Below, piece by piece: positions 33,581 to 42,756 of a stretch of 49,996 bases of DNA. The notes beneath the pieces are model-generated. The model had not been told where the DNA came from. It did no database searches and saw only the letters and a program-made list of their open reading frames with translations. Each line of letters begins with the position of its first letter. The stretch's first letter is position 1. Both the position numbers and the translations under genes were made by a program. This DNA comes from Saccharicrinis sp. GTDB lineage: Bacteria; Bacteroidota; Bacteroidia; Bacteroidales; Marinilabiliaceae. Where the stretch lies: the NCBI GenBank assembly GCA_024635555.1, contig JAGXIO010000256.1, positions 1 to 49,996 on the forward strand, written 5' to 3'.

Positions 33581-34576
33581 ATGGAAAGAAAAGAAAATTG
33601 GATAAAAAAAGGTTTCGTGGATGAACCGCTAACAAATATAGATAATTTAGAAGATGCATTTTTGAAATTGAAAATTAAAAAAAATGCGGTTTTAATGGCT
33701 CATTTTTACCAGGAAGCAAGAATTCAGAATATTGCTGATTTTGTTGGTGATAGCTTGGCACTTGCTCAATTTGCTGCTAAAACAGATGCTGAATTTATTA
33801 TTGTGGCGGGCGTTCATTTTATGGGCGAAACTGCCAAAATATTGGCTCCTCATAAAAAAGTTATTGTACCCGATTTAAATGCAGGTTGTAGTTTGGCCGA
33901 CAGCTGTCCACCTGATGAGTTTAGAAAGTTTATAGCTGGCTATCCTGATCATAAAGTAATAACCTATGTTAATACTTCAGCGGAAATTAAAGCTTTATCG
34001 GATATGGTTGTTACAAGTACAAATGCAAAGGCCATTGTAGATAGTTTTGCATCTGATGAAAAGCTAATATTTGGTCCGGACAGAAACCTTGGGAATTACA
34101 TTAATAGTATTACGGGTAGGGAAATGGTGTTATGGGACGGTGCATGTCATGTGCATGAAAAGTTTTCGCTCGAAAAAATATTGCAGCTCAAGACGGATAA
34201 CCCTGATGCTGAAATATTGGCGCATCCTGAATGTAAAAAACAATTACTCATGATAGCTGATTATATTGGTTCTACCTCGGCGCTTTTGAAATACTCTGCC
34301 ACAAGTAATAGTAATATGTTTATCGTGGCTACAGAGTCGGGAATTATACACCAAATGAAGCTAAAAAGCCCGCAAAAATTGTTTATACCCGCGCCACCAA
34401 ATGATTCTACTTGTGCTTGTAATGACTGTGAGTTTATGCGACTTAATACCTTGCAAAAAATTTACAATGCTTTAAAGTATGAATGGCCTAGTATACAGGT
34501 TAAGGAGGATGTTAGAATAAAGGCCGTTAAGCCAATCGAAAGAATGTTGGAACTGTCGGCCAAACTAGGTTTATAG
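33581..34576 (+). CDS. nadA: Quinolinate synthase A
   Basis: 331 residues. It makes quinolinate from iminoaspartate and dihydroxyacetone phosphate, a step in NAD synthesis, on a [4Fe-4S] cluster. The three cluster Cys regions are present: NAGCSLADSC (C103), WDGACHVHE and STCACNDCEFMRLNTL. Substrate-binding blocks MAHFYQEARIQNIADFVGDSL and VHFMGETAKILAP are intact. nadB and nadC are not in the window. It is the first of thirteen plus-strand genes after the candidate origin, with a 469-base leader space upstream. Confidence 0.96.
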   Translation: MERKENWIKKGFVDEPLTNIDNLEDAFLKLKIKKNAVLMAHFYQEARIQNIADFVGDSLALAQFAAKTDAEFIIVAGVHFMGETAKILAPHKKVIVPDLNAGCSLADSCPPDEFRKFIAGYPDHKVITYVNTSAEIKALSDMVVTSTNAKAIVDSFASDEKLIFGPDRNLGNYINSITGREMVLWDGACHVHEKFSLEKILQLKTDNPDAEILAHPECKKQLLMIADYIGSTSALLKYSATSNSNMFIVATESGIIHQMKLKSPQKLFIPAPPNDSTCACNDCEFMRLNTLQKIYNALKYEWPSIQVKEDVRIKAVKPIERMLELSAKLGL

Positions 34577-34642
34577 AGAGTTATTTAACGGAAATGATAG
34601 AGAATAGTGTACTATATTAAAAAAATATTAGACTCGATTTAA

Positions 34643-35047
34643 ATGGATAAATGCACATCTTTAGCAATTTTGTTGGTGGAGGACAATGTTTTGAACCAAA
34701 AATTAATATGCCTAAATCTGATAAAATTTGGCTATTTAATTGATATCGCTAATAATGGTATGGAGGCATTTAATATGGTCAAAAAAAAGAGGTATGATCT
34801 TATTATTATGGATTTAATGATGCCTGTGATGGATGGACTCGAAGCTACCGCTGAAATTCGAAAATATGAATCTAATTTGTCGTATTCTACCCCTATTATT
34901 GGCTTAACGGCAAATACCTTTGATGCCGATCGTGAGAGATGTTTAGAGTATGGTATGGATGAATATATGGCTAAACCTTTTGAATTAGATTTATTTATGT
35001 ACCTGATTAAAAAAATGGGTATTACCCAGTTGGCGGATGGAAGATAA
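34643..35047 (+). CDS. Single-domain response regulator (hybrid-kinase type receiver)
   Basis: 134 residues, one receiver domain: VEDN acidic pocket ([12 protein letters not shown]), phospho-acceptor Asp in [13 protein letters not shown], Thr in GLTANTFD and Lys in YMAKPFELD. The VEDN...MDLMMP pattern is closest to receiver domains attached to hybrid kinases. No output domain. Its last 11 bases overlap the ruvB start, so the two are translationally coupled, an unusual partner for ruvB. No kinase gene is adjacent; the target is unknown. Confidence 0.9.
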   Translation: MDKCTSLAILLVEDNVLNQKLICLNLIKFGYLIDIANNGMEAFNMVKKKRYDLIIMDLMMPVMDGLEATAEIRKYESNLSYSTPIIGLTANTFDADRERCLEYGMDEYMAKPFELDLFMYLIKKMGITQLADGR

Positions 35048-36062
35048 CTTTGATATACGTGAGGAAGATTATGAAAATGTAGAGAAGGAACTTGACAATA
35101 AGTTACGTCCATTAACTTTTAATGATTTTAAAGGACAGGAAAAGATTCTTGATAATATTAAAGTTTTTGTCCAGGCTGCTTCTATGCGTGGAGAGGCCTT
35201 GGATCATGTATTATTACATGGTCCTCCGGGACTTGGTAAAACAACGCTTTCGAATATTATTGCCAATGAACTAGGGGTTGGTTTTAAAGTAACCAGTGGG
35301 CCGGTTTTGGATAAGCCAGGCGATTTGGCAGGTATTCTTACGAATCTTGAAACAAACGATGTACTGTTTATTGATGAAATACATCGTCTAAGCCCTATTG
35401 TTGAAGAGTATCTTTATTCGGCTATGGAGGATTATAGAATAGATATACTTATTGATAAAGGCCCTGGTGCACGTAGTATTCAAATTGAGTTAAATCCTTT
35501 TACAATGATTGGGGCTACAACACGTAGCGGTTTGTTAACCAGTCCATTGAGAGCACGTTTTGGAATAAATTGTCACTTAGAGTATTATGATAATACGGTT
35601 CTTTCTGGTATTATTGCACGTTCATCTCGAATTTTAACAACAAAGATATCGCAGGAAGCGTGCCTCGAAATATCCAGAAGAAGTAGAGGTACACCGCGTA
35701 TCGCAAATGCCTTATTGCGTAGGGTGAGAGATTTTGCGCAGGTAAAAGGTAATGGCGAAATAGATTTGGAAATTTCTAAATACTCACTTAAAGCGCTTAA
35801 TATCGATCAACATGGTTTGGATGATATGGATCATAAAATACTGAATACCTTAATAGATAAATTTCAGGGAGGTCCGGTAGGTCTAAGTACCATTGGAACT
35901 GCCATTGGTGAAGATAGTGGTACCATAGAGGAAGTTTACGAACCTTTTTTAATTAAGGAAGGATTTATAAAACGTACACCTCGTGGACGGATGGCAACAG
36001 CACTTGCTTACAGTCATTTGGGAAAGGATTCATTCAATCAGCAGCAATATTCGCTGTTTTAA
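35037..36062 (+). CDS. ruvB: Holliday junction branch-migration helicase RuvB
   Basis: 341 residues, the normal size. Walker [10 protein letters not shown] (62-70), Walker [13 protein letters not shown], sensor 1 [18 protein letters not shown] and the C-terminal winged helix with [12 protein letters not shown] are all intact. RuvB hexamers drive branch migration with RuvA during recombination repair. The ATG overlaps the preceding receiver gene by 11 bases. ruvA and ruvC are not in the window. Confidence 0.97.
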   Translation: MEDNFDIREEDYENVEKELDNKLRPLTFNDFKGQEKILDNIKVFVQAASMRGEALDHVLLHGPPGLGKTTLSNIIANELGVGFKVTSGPVLDKPGDLAGILTNLETNDVLFIDEIHRLSPIVEEYLYSAMEDYRIDILIDKGPGARSIQIELNPFTMIGATTRSGLLTSPLRARFGINCHLEYYDNTVLSGIIARSSRILTTKISQEACLEISRRSRGTPRIANALLRRVRDFAQVKGNGEIDLEISKYSLKALNIDQHGLDDMDHKILNTLIDKFQGGPVGLSTIGTAIGEDSGTIEEVYEPFLIKEGFIKRTPRGRMATALAYSHLGKDSFNQQQYSLF

Positions 36063-36072
36063 AAACTAGGAA

Positions 36073-37563
36073 TTGGGTAAATTTAAAACATTGGCTGGCG
36101 ATACACTTGTGTATGGAGGCAGCACGATACTGGTAAGGCTATTAAACTGGCTTTTGATGCCTTATTATATACGCACCATGGATGGTGTACAATATGGCAT
36201 TGTAACCCAAATGTATGGCTATATTGCTATATTATTAGTGGTATTAACGTATGGTTTCGAAACGAGTTTTTTCAGGTTTGCAAAAACTAAAAACTTTACT
36301 AGTGTCTTTACCACTGCTATTACAAGTATAATATCTACAAGTGTATTGTTTTTATTACTTGTATTTCTATTTAAGGATAGTTTGGCAACTTATTTTAGTC
36401 AAGGCTTTTCGGCACAGTTAATTTTAATGATGTCGTTAATTGTTGCTGTAGATGCAATATCATCCATTATTTTTGCCAAAATTCGATACGAAGGAAAAAG
36501 TGTACGTTTCGGACTACTAAAGTTACTTAATGTTGTAGTCCTAATTGGATTAAATATATATTTTTTATATTGGGTTCCGTTGCAGCAGGGTACTAATTTT
36601 TTTGTGTCTTTCATAGACCTTCAAATATTAGATAATCAGGCCTATTATGTGCTTCTTGCTAATTTTATAGCTTCTCTAACAGTATTGATTATAATATTGG
36701 GAGATATTTATAAAAGCTTCGAGGGATTTGATTTCAGACTTTTGTTACGCATGTTAAAATACTCATTTCCAATATTAATTGTCGGAATTACGGGTATGTT
36801 AAATATTCAGGTGGACAAGATATTAATACCTAAAATTATAGGTGGCGATGAAGGTTTACGACAGCTTGCAATTTACGGTGCTAATTTTAAAATTGGTGTT
36901 CTGATGGCTATGTTTACGCAATCGTTCCGTTTAGCATTCGAACCTTTTTTCTTTAAAGATCATAGCGAAACAAAAAACGAAGCAATATATAGCACCATTT
37001 TAAAGTATTTTGTATTGTTTGGATTATTGATTTTTCTCGGTGTAACTTTTTTTATGGACATTATTAATTTGGTTTTAACCGATGAATATATAAAAGGAAA
37101 TGTAGTTATACCTATAGTTCTTATTTCGCAATTATTAAGTGGTATCTATTTCACCTTGTCGGTTTGGTATAAAGTTACCGATAAAACTGAATTTGGTGCC
37201 TACATGGGTATTGTAGGAAGCATAATTACAATTGTCCTAAACTTGCTTCTTATTCCAATTATGGGTTATTTAGGTGCAGCAATTGCTGGTTTGGTTTGCT
37301 TTTTGGTAATGGTGTTTCTTAGTATCTATTGGGGTAATAAAAACTCCTCAATACGATACGACTGGAATAGAATATTGAAATATACCGCTTTGGTTGGTTT
37401 AATATATGTTGTTGGAAATTTTGTGGTGCCTTATCTCAATAGTTATCTTGTATCCGCAAAAAGTATTGGTTTTAATGTATTGAACTTATCCATGCGTGTA
37501 TCACTTATAGTAGTGTTTTTAATAGTAGTTTATTTTAAAGAATTCAAAAAGAAAGTTATTTAG
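36073..37563 (+). CDS. Polysaccharide flippase (Wzx/MATE-like), TTG start
   Basis: 496 residues with about 12-14 membrane helices. The opening [70 protein letters not shown] is the pattern of lipopolysaccharide biosynthesis flippases of the MVF/MATE superfamily. Such proteins turn lipid-linked sugars or lipid II-type intermediates across the inner membrane. The start is TTG at 36073, 10 bases after ruvB, as no ATG precedes the conserved N-terminus. Cargo is unknown. Next is dut, with 1 base between stop and start. Confidence 0.9.
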   Translation: MGKFKTLAGDTLVYGGSTILVRLLNWLLMPYYIRTMDGVQYGIVTQMYGYIAILLVVLTYGFETSFFRFAKTKNFTSVFTTAITSIISTSVLFLLLVFLFKDSLATYFSQGFSAQLILMMSLIVAVDAISSIIFAKIRYEGKSVRFGLLKLLNVVVLIGLNIYFLYWVPLQQGTNFFVSFIDLQILDNQAYYVLLANFIASLTVLIIILGDIYKSFEGFDFRLLLRMLKYSFPILIVGITGMLNIQVDKILIPKIIGGDEGLRQLAIYGANFKIGVLMAMFTQSFRLAFEPFFFKDHSETKNEAIYSTILKYFVLFGLLIFLGVTFFMDIINLVLTDEYIKGNVVIPIVLISQLLSGIYFTLSVWYKVTDKTEFGAYMGIVGSIITIVLNLLLIPIMGYLGAAIAGLVCFLVMVFLSIYWGNKNSSIRYDWNRILKYTALVGLIYVVGNFVVPYLNSYLVSAKSIGFNVLNLSMRVSLIVVFLIVVYFKEFKKKVI

Positions 37564-37564
37564 C

Positions 37565-38008
37565 ATGATGGCATTATCTATTAATATTATAAACAAAAGC
37601 AATAACGAGTTACCCTGCTATAGTACCAAACTATCAGCAGGACTCGATTTAAGAGCATTCTTACCCAGTGAAATTATCCTTAAACCATTGGAGCGGGCAA
37701 TGGTTCCAACTGGTTTATTCATTGAACTACCAGCCGGCTATGAGGCTCAAATACGGCCACGTAGTGGATTAGCTATTAAACATGGTATATCTGTTTTAAA
37801 CAGTCCAGGTACCATTGATGCCGATTATAGAGGTGAAATTAAAGTCATCCTGGTTAATCTTTCAAATGAAAATTTTATAATAAAAAGTGGCGAACGCATC
37901 TGTCAAATGGTGGTTGCAAAGCACGAAACCATTCAATTTAATCGAGTTAACGAGTTGGATGATACAGAACGTGGTGCAGGTGGATTTGGACATACGGGCA
38001 TAATGTAA
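37565..38008 (+). CDS. dut: dUTP diphosphatase
   Basis: 147 residues, a trimeric dUTPase with its five motifs: [35 protein letters not shown] (catalytic Asp at about 85), [10 protein letters not shown], and the C-terminal GAGGFGHTG loop that closes over the active site. It hydrolyses dUTP to dUMP, keeping uracil out of DNA. Two ATG codons open the gene; the second (MALSINIIN) fits slightly better. Closely packed after the flippase. Confidence 0.96.
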   Translation: MMALSINIINKSNNELPCYSTKLSAGLDLRAFLPSEIILKPLERAMVPTGLFIELPAGYEAQIRPRSGLAIKHGISVLNSPGTIDADYRGEIKVILVNLSNENFIIKSGERICQMVVAKHETIQFNRVNELDDTERGAGGFGHTGIM

Positions 38009-38043
38009 ATTGATGGTAATATCTTATTAAATTTAGTGAATAA

Positions 38044-39789
38044 ATGAAGAATATATTATATATTATACTGTTATTAATAAGTGTTTCGGCATGTAAGAGT
38101 TCACAAAAGGCCCTTACTAGCAAAACTATTGCTAACACAAGAATGTCGGTTCTAAGTGATGAAAATAAGAGAAAGTTTGATTACTTCTTTTTTGAAGCGC
38201 AGCGCCTAAAAATGAATGGGGATTTGGCCAAAGCAAAGAATTATTTTATAGAGTGTTTAAAAATTGATTCTTTGAGTGCAACAAGTTATTACGAACTGGG
38301 CAATATAGCCATTTCGCAACAAAATTACACCGCGGCGCAAGAACTATTAACAAACTCGGTACGATTAGCACCTGAAAACAAATGGTATCAAACATTATTG
38401 GGTGACCTGTATCAGCAGAATAAAGATTACGGAAAAGCTATTGGGGTTTATGAGGTTTTAACTAATAGATTTCCGGAAAACGATGAATTGACTTATGCAT
38501 TGGCTCAACTTTATTATACCGATAAGCAGTTTCAAAAATCCGTAGATGCATATGACCGTCTTGAAAAAAGTATTGGTATAAATGAACTGATTTCGGTTGA
38601 AAAGGAAAAGATATATGTTGAAATGGGCAAGCAAAACTTAGCCTACAAAGAAATAGAAAAACTGATACTGGAAAACCCTTTTGAACCAAGATATTATGGT
38701 TTTTTAGGTGATTTATATCTCTACAATAAGGACTACGCTAAGGCTGAGTTAAATTACAATAAAATTTTGGCCATGGATCCAGGAAATGGGATGGGTTATT
38801 TTTCAATAGCCAATGTCAAACTTCAGCAAAAAGACACACTGACTTTTCTTGATAATCTAGGAAAAGGGCTGGAGGATGTTGACCTTGAGTTGGAAACAAA
38901 AATACAAAGGCTTATACCAGTGTTAATGGGTAAAAATTTTACTTTTAAAATGGATACAGCTGTTATGGAAGGTTATTTTGCCAAGTTAACACAAGTGCAC
39001 CGCGAGGATGTTAGAAGTTTTATTTTTTATGCCAATTTCTTACAAAGTACCAATCGGAATAAAGAGGCCTTGGAACAATTTAAAAATGGGCTTCAAATAG
39101 ATCCTGGTAATCCTGCTGTTTGGCAGGATATGTTATTCTTAGAAGTTAATTTGGGTCTTTTCGAAGTTTTATATATGGATGCAAAAGAAGCTTTAAAATT
39201 GTTTCCTGAAGAACCATTGTTTTCACTATTTTATGCAATGGGAGCTATGCAAAAGGAAGAAAATGAAAAGGCAAAAGATGCCCTTGTAAACGGATTAAAG
39301 TTTATAGGAGACAACCTAAACTTGAAGGGACAATTTCATGCCTATTTGGGCGATGTAATGCATAGTCTTGGCAATTCGAACGATGCTTTTGAGCACTACG
39401 AAAAAGCCTTAAAAATTGACGAAAATAACGTGGTTGTACTTAATAACTATAGCTATTATTTATCCGTCGAAAACAAGGATTTAGAAAAGGCAGAGAAGAT
39501 GATTTCAAAATCGATAGCGCTTGAGCCTGGAAATTCCACCTATCTTGACACCTATGCGTGGGTATTATTTAAAAGAGCAAGATTTTTTGAAGCTAAATAT
39601 ATTATTGAACGGGCTTTGGATAATGGTGGTGATGAAAGTGACGTAATAGTGGAACATTATGGGGATATCCTATATAAAAATAACGACTTGGAAGGTGCTT
39701 TAAAACAATGGAGAAAGTCCTTGGAAATGGGTAATGTGTCACCAGTACTTAAACAAAAAATAGAATTGAAAACATATGTGGAGGAATAA
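38044..39789 (+). CDS. TPR-repeat lipoprotein
   Basis: 581 residues. A lipoprotein signal ends at Cys17 (LISVSAC). The rest is tandem tetratricopeptide repeats, for example AKNYFIECLKIDSLSATSYYELGNIAISQ, LLGDLYQQNKDYGKAIGVYEVL, AKAELNYNKILAMDPGNGMGYF and AFEHYEKALKIDENNVVVLNNYSYYLS, so it is a protein-interaction scaffold at the outer membrane. The gene overlaps the DUF4292 gene by 14 bases and shares its operon with an EnvC-like gene, an arrangement often seen in Bacteroidota and pointing to a cell-envelope role. Confidence 0.92.
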   Translation: MKNILYIILLLISVSACKSSQKALTSKTIANTRMSVLSDENKRKFDYFFFEAQRLKMNGDLAKAKNYFIECLKIDSLSATSYYELGNIAISQQNYTAAQELLTNSVRLAPENKWYQTLLGDLYQQNKDYGKAIGVYEVLTNRFPENDELTYALAQLYYTDKQFQKSVDAYDRLEKSIGINELISVEKEKIYVEMGKQNLAYKEIEKLILENPFEPRYYGFLGDLYLYNKDYAKAELNYNKILAMDPGNGMGYFSIANVKLQQKDTLTFLDNLGKGLEDVDLELETKIQRLIPVLMGKNFTFKMDTAVMEGYFAKLTQVHREDVRSFIFYANFLQSTNRNKEALEQFKNGLQIDPGNPAVWQDMLFLEVNLGLFEVLYMDAKEALKLFPEEPLFSLFYAMGAMQKEENEKAKDALVNGLKFIGDNLNLKGQFHAYLGDVMHSLGNSNDAFEHYEKALKIDENNVVVLNNYSYYLSVENKDLEKAEKMISKSIALEPGNSTYLDTYAWVLFKRARFFEAKYIIERALDNGGDESDVIVEHYGDILYKNNDLEGALKQWRKSLEMGNVSPVLKQKIELKTYVEE

Positions 39790-40612
39790 GGTACAGCTTC
39801 TATTTGTGGCGATGATAATTTTCCTGGCCTCATGTAAAACAACGGAAAAGCTTTCCAAAAGTTCGGTATCAAACATAACAGATGCTAGATTACGAAATCA
39901 GTTAATTGATAATGAATTAGAGTATAAAAAGTTATATTTAAAAAAGGTACAATTTAATTTTAACGATGGTTCGCAAAGAAAATCCTTTAAGGGAAGTTTT
40001 GTCATCGAAAAGGACAGTCAAATTGTTGTTTCCATCTTTCCCTTAATGGGTATTGAGCTAGTTAGGGTGCGTTTGACGCCTGACGATGTAATTATTATAG
40101 ATAAGCATAATAAGGTGGTTACATATACTAATTATGAATATTTTAATAGAAGGTATGGTCTTAGCCTTAATTATTATGCCGTTCAATCTATATTAACAAA
40201 TGCTGTTTTCTTGTATCCGGTAGAGGTAGATAATTACGAAGGCTTAAAGAAGTATAAACACTATATTGAGAAAGATCATTACGCCTTCAAGGCGTTAAAG
40301 GATAACCGTTTTGATAGAATTGTGGGAAGAGGTAAGGATGATGTGATACAACACGAAATGTTCATATATCCTGATGTTTTTAGAATTTTTAAAATGAATA
40401 TTAAAGATTTAGTAAAAAATCAATCTATTAAAATAGATTATTCTAATTTTATAAACTTTGGAAGTAGTTTATTTCCGGAACAAATTAATTTTGTTGCAAC
40501 ACAGGAAGAGAATACATTTGAGGTTGGGTTAAAAATTAATTATTTAGAGATCGACGATGGTGGTAGCTTATATTTTAAAATTCCGTCCGCTTATAAAACA
40601 AAAGTCTTATAA
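39776..40612 (+). CDS. DUF4292 lipoprotein
   Basis: 278 residues. The signal ends at Cys20 (MIIFLASC), then the DUF4292 region: KKVQFNFNDGSQRKSFKGSFVIEKDSQIVVSIFPLMGIELVRVRLTPDDVIIIDKHNKVVTY followed by a beta-rich C-terminus. The pattern recalls LolA/LolB-type lipoprotein carriers, though that is a structural guess. It overlaps the TPR lipoprotein gene by 14 bases and the EnvC-like gene by 56 bases, so the three should be made together. Confidence 0.9.
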   Translation: MWRNKVQLLFVAMIIFLASCKTTEKLSKSSVSNITDARLRNQLIDNELEYKKLYLKKVQFNFNDGSQRKSFKGSFVIEKDSQIVVSIFPLMGIELVRVRLTPDDVIIIDKHNKVVTYTNYEYFNRRYGLSLNYYAVQSILTNAVFLYPVEVDNYEGLKKYKHYIEKDHYAFKALKDNRFDRIVGRGKDDVIQHEMFIYPDVFRIFKMNIKDLVKNQSIKIDYSNFINFGSSLFPEQINFVATQEENTFEVGLKINYLEIDDGGSLYFKIPSAYKTKVL

Positions 40613-41753
40613 TATTGGGGTGGTTTTGTTTTTTATAAGCTTAATTTTATCTGGCCAAAATAAGGATATTGATTCGCTTAGAAGTAAACGAAAACAATTT
40701 GAGAAAGAAATAGCTAATGCGAATATACTGCTCACGCAAAAGGGAAATACAAGAAAAAATTATTTAAGTGAGCTCGAAGTTATTAATGCGCAAATAGAAG
40801 CACAAAATAAAGTTGTAGTTTCCTATCAAGACCAGATAGAGGTTATAAATCAAGTAATTAGGAGAAATAAGACGGCAATAGATTCGCTAAGTAGTGAATT
40901 ACAAATATTACGGTATTCTTATCATAAGCTTATTATGGAAGCTAATAAACAGATAGGTTCAAATTATAATGAATTTATGATTGTGTTTAGCGCACATACA
41001 TTTTCGGAAGCTTATAGAAGATTTAATTTAATGAAGCAATATGCCTCGTATCGGAAAAGGCAAGGTATGGTTTTGATGGATACCAAGAATCAATTAGATA
41101 GTACAATTCATCGAAATCAACTTATTTTAGAAGAAAAAAGTAAAACCTATCTAACTTTGCTTGGTGAAATGGATAAGTTGAAAGGTTCTGTAGTAACTAA
41201 AACCAAATATGTTTCGGATTTAAAAAAGGATGAAACTTGGTTAAGGCGTGAAATTGAAAAAAAGCAAAAGGCCTCTGAAGAATTGGAAAGTATTATTACT
41301 AATGCAATTTCCAAAGCGGCTAATGAAGTTGATTATGCTTTTAGTAATTTTTTGAGTGCAAAAGGAAATTTAATTTGGCCGGTGGCTGGAGGAGTTGTAA
41401 CAAGTCACTTTGGTGAACATAACCACGCCGTTTTAAAGGGCGTAAAAGTCAATAACAATGGGATTGATATAACAGCCGCTGTAGAAAGTGAGGTTAAATG
41501 TATATATGAAGGGACTGTAAGCCGCGTCATTGCTATTCCTGGATACAATAAGGCTGTGATTGTTCGACATGGTAAATTCTTGTCGGTTTATGCTAATTTG
41601 GCTATCGTAAACGTTAAAACCGGACAAGTCCTTAAAAGTAATCAAAGTATTGGCGAAATTTTTGCTAGTTCAGATGATAAGAGTGGTGTGTTACATTTTG
41701 AAATTTGGGAAGAGAACAAAAAAACAAATCCTTTGGATTGGTTAAAAAAATAG
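40557..41753 (+). CDS. EnvC-like murein hydrolase activator with a degenerate LytM (M23) domain
   Basis: 398 residues. The frame starts within the DUF4292 gene at the only available ATG; a signal-like segment (IGVVLFFISLILSGQ) follows. Residues about 40-260 are a long coiled coil (LRSKRKQFEKEIANANILLTQ). The C-terminal LytM domain runs from WPVAGGVVTSHFGEHNHAVLKG. Of the zinc ligands, the H of H-x3-D is Asn (NNNGID), the usual Y-x-H is Y-A-N, and the first H of H-x-H is Val (VLHFEI). So it probably does not cut peptidoglycan but activates amidases, as EnvC does. It ends the TPR/DUF4292 run. Confidence 0.9.
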   Translation: MVVAYILKFRPLIKQKSYNIGVVLFFISLILSGQNKDIDSLRSKRKQFEKEIANANILLTQKGNTRKNYLSELEVINAQIEAQNKVVVSYQDQIEVINQVIRRNKTAIDSLSSELQILRYSYHKLIMEANKQIGSNYNEFMIVFSAHTFSEAYRRFNLMKQYASYRKRQGMVLMDTKNQLDSTIHRNQLILEEKSKTYLTLLGEMDKLKGSVVTKTKYVSDLKKDETWLRREIEKKQKASEELESIITNAISKAANEVDYAFSNFLSAKGNLIWPVAGGVVTSHFGEHNHAVLKGVKVNNNGIDITAAVESEVKCIYEGTVSRVIAIPGYNKAVIVRHGKFLSVYANLAIVNVKTGQVLKSNQSIGEIFASSDDKSGVLHFEIWEENKKTNPLDWLKK

Positions 41754-41792
41754 GAAGAAGGATGTTTAGTTTTTTTTTAGAGTTTAAGTAAC

Positions 41793-41800
41793 TATTTTTG
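41793..41800 (+). promoter_or_regulatory. Candidate -7 promoter box for the RsbW-like gene
   Basis: TATTTTTG fits TAnnTTTG, about 40 bases ahead of the ATG. The upstream -33 region is only a T-rich run. It would start a transcription unit separate from the envC-like operon. Confidence 0.4.
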
Positions 41801-41841
41801 TATATAGCAGTATAAGCAGTAAGTAAATTACATCTTAATAA

Positions 41842-42246
41842 ATGTATATAGCAGTGAAAAAAATCGTAATTAATTCCGATATTAAAAATATCAGTGTGGT
41901 CGAAAGATTAATCGACGATCTAACAGGTCAGTATAATATACATACTGATGTTTATGGTAAGTTGCTTTTAGCCGTAGTTGAAGGGGTTAATAACGCTATT
42001 GTACATGGTAATAAACTAGATGCTAAAAAGAATGTTCAACTAGAATATTTTATAGGTGATAAGGAACTAGAGTTTATTATAATGGACGAGGGAACCGGAT
42101 TCGATTATGCGTCGGTACCTGATCCAACTTTACCCGAAAATGTGGAGAAGACACATGGAAGAGGTGTTTTCTTAATGAATCATTTAGCAGATAAAATATC
42201 CTTCGAAAATGATGGAAGTAAGGTTAAGCTAACATTTATTTTGTAG
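41842..42246 (+). CDS. RsbW/SpoIIAB-like ATP-binding protein (HATPase_c_2)
   Basis: 134 residues, a lone histidine-kinase-like ATPase domain: N box VVEGVNNAIVHGN (Asn51), G1 DEGTGFD, and G2 HGRGVFLMNHLADKI. The same domain occurs in anti-sigma factor serine kinases such as RsbW and SpoIIAB. No anti-anti-sigma (STAS) or matching sigma factor gene is adjacent. In Bacteroidota, this gene often stands alone near ybeY. Whether it is an anti-sigma factor or a kinase of another partner cannot be told. It is 0 bases from the ybeY GTG. Confidence 0.85.
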   Translation: MYIAVKKIVINSDIKNISVVERLIDDLTGQYNIHTDVYGKLLLAVVEGVNNAIVHGNKLDAKKNVQLEYFIGDKELEFIIMDEGTGFDYASVPDPTLPENVEKTHGRGVFLMNHLADKISFENDGSKVKLTFIL

Positions 42247-42666
42247 GTGATTGATTATAATTTTGAAGATGTAGATCAGGCAGAACTAAATACTAAACTG
42301 ATTACAAAATGGATTTCTGCAGTGCTTAAAAAGCACAATGGGGTCGAAAAAAAAATTTCTTACATTTTTTGTTCAGATAGTTATATTATTGGTATTAATC
42401 GCGAGTATTTAAATCACGATTATTATACCGATATTATAACATTTGATTACTGCGAAGAAAATTTAATAAGTGGAGACATTTTTATTAGTCTCGACACAGT
42501 TCGTTCGAACGCTCAAGATTACAGCACTACTTTCACGGAAGAGTTAAATCGGGTTATTATTCACGGAATCCTACATTTGCTTAGGTTTAAAGATAAAACC
42601 TCGAGTGAGGCTGAATTGATGCGTCAAATGGAAGACGAGGCCCTGGAACTTCTCAAAACAATTTGA
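42247..42666 (+). CDS. ybeY: Endoribonuclease YbeY
   Basis: 139 residues from a GTG at 42247, placed directly after the previous TAG, so coupling is likely. The zinc site reads HGILHLLRFKDKT (His106, His110); where E. coli has G-x-D-H the third His is replaced by Lys-Thr, as is common in this phylum's YbeY. ISYIFCSDSYIIGINREYLNHDYYTDIITFDY is the other hallmark. YbeY matures 16S rRNA and takes part in ribosome quality control. It is followed after 90 bases by mnmG. Confidence 0.94.
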   Translation: MIDYNFEDVDQAELNTKLITKWISAVLKKHNGVEKKISYIFCSDSYIIGINREYLNHDYYTDIITFDYCEENLISGDIFISLDTVRSNAQDYSTTFTEELNRVIIHGILHLLRFKDKTSSEAELMRQMEDEALELLKTI

Positions 42667-42756
42667 TTAATTTTACGTTTTTATTAGTATAAATTACTGT
42701 ATATCAATTGAGGTGCGAGGATTTGCAGCTCTCATTGTAATATTTTTATTTTTTCT

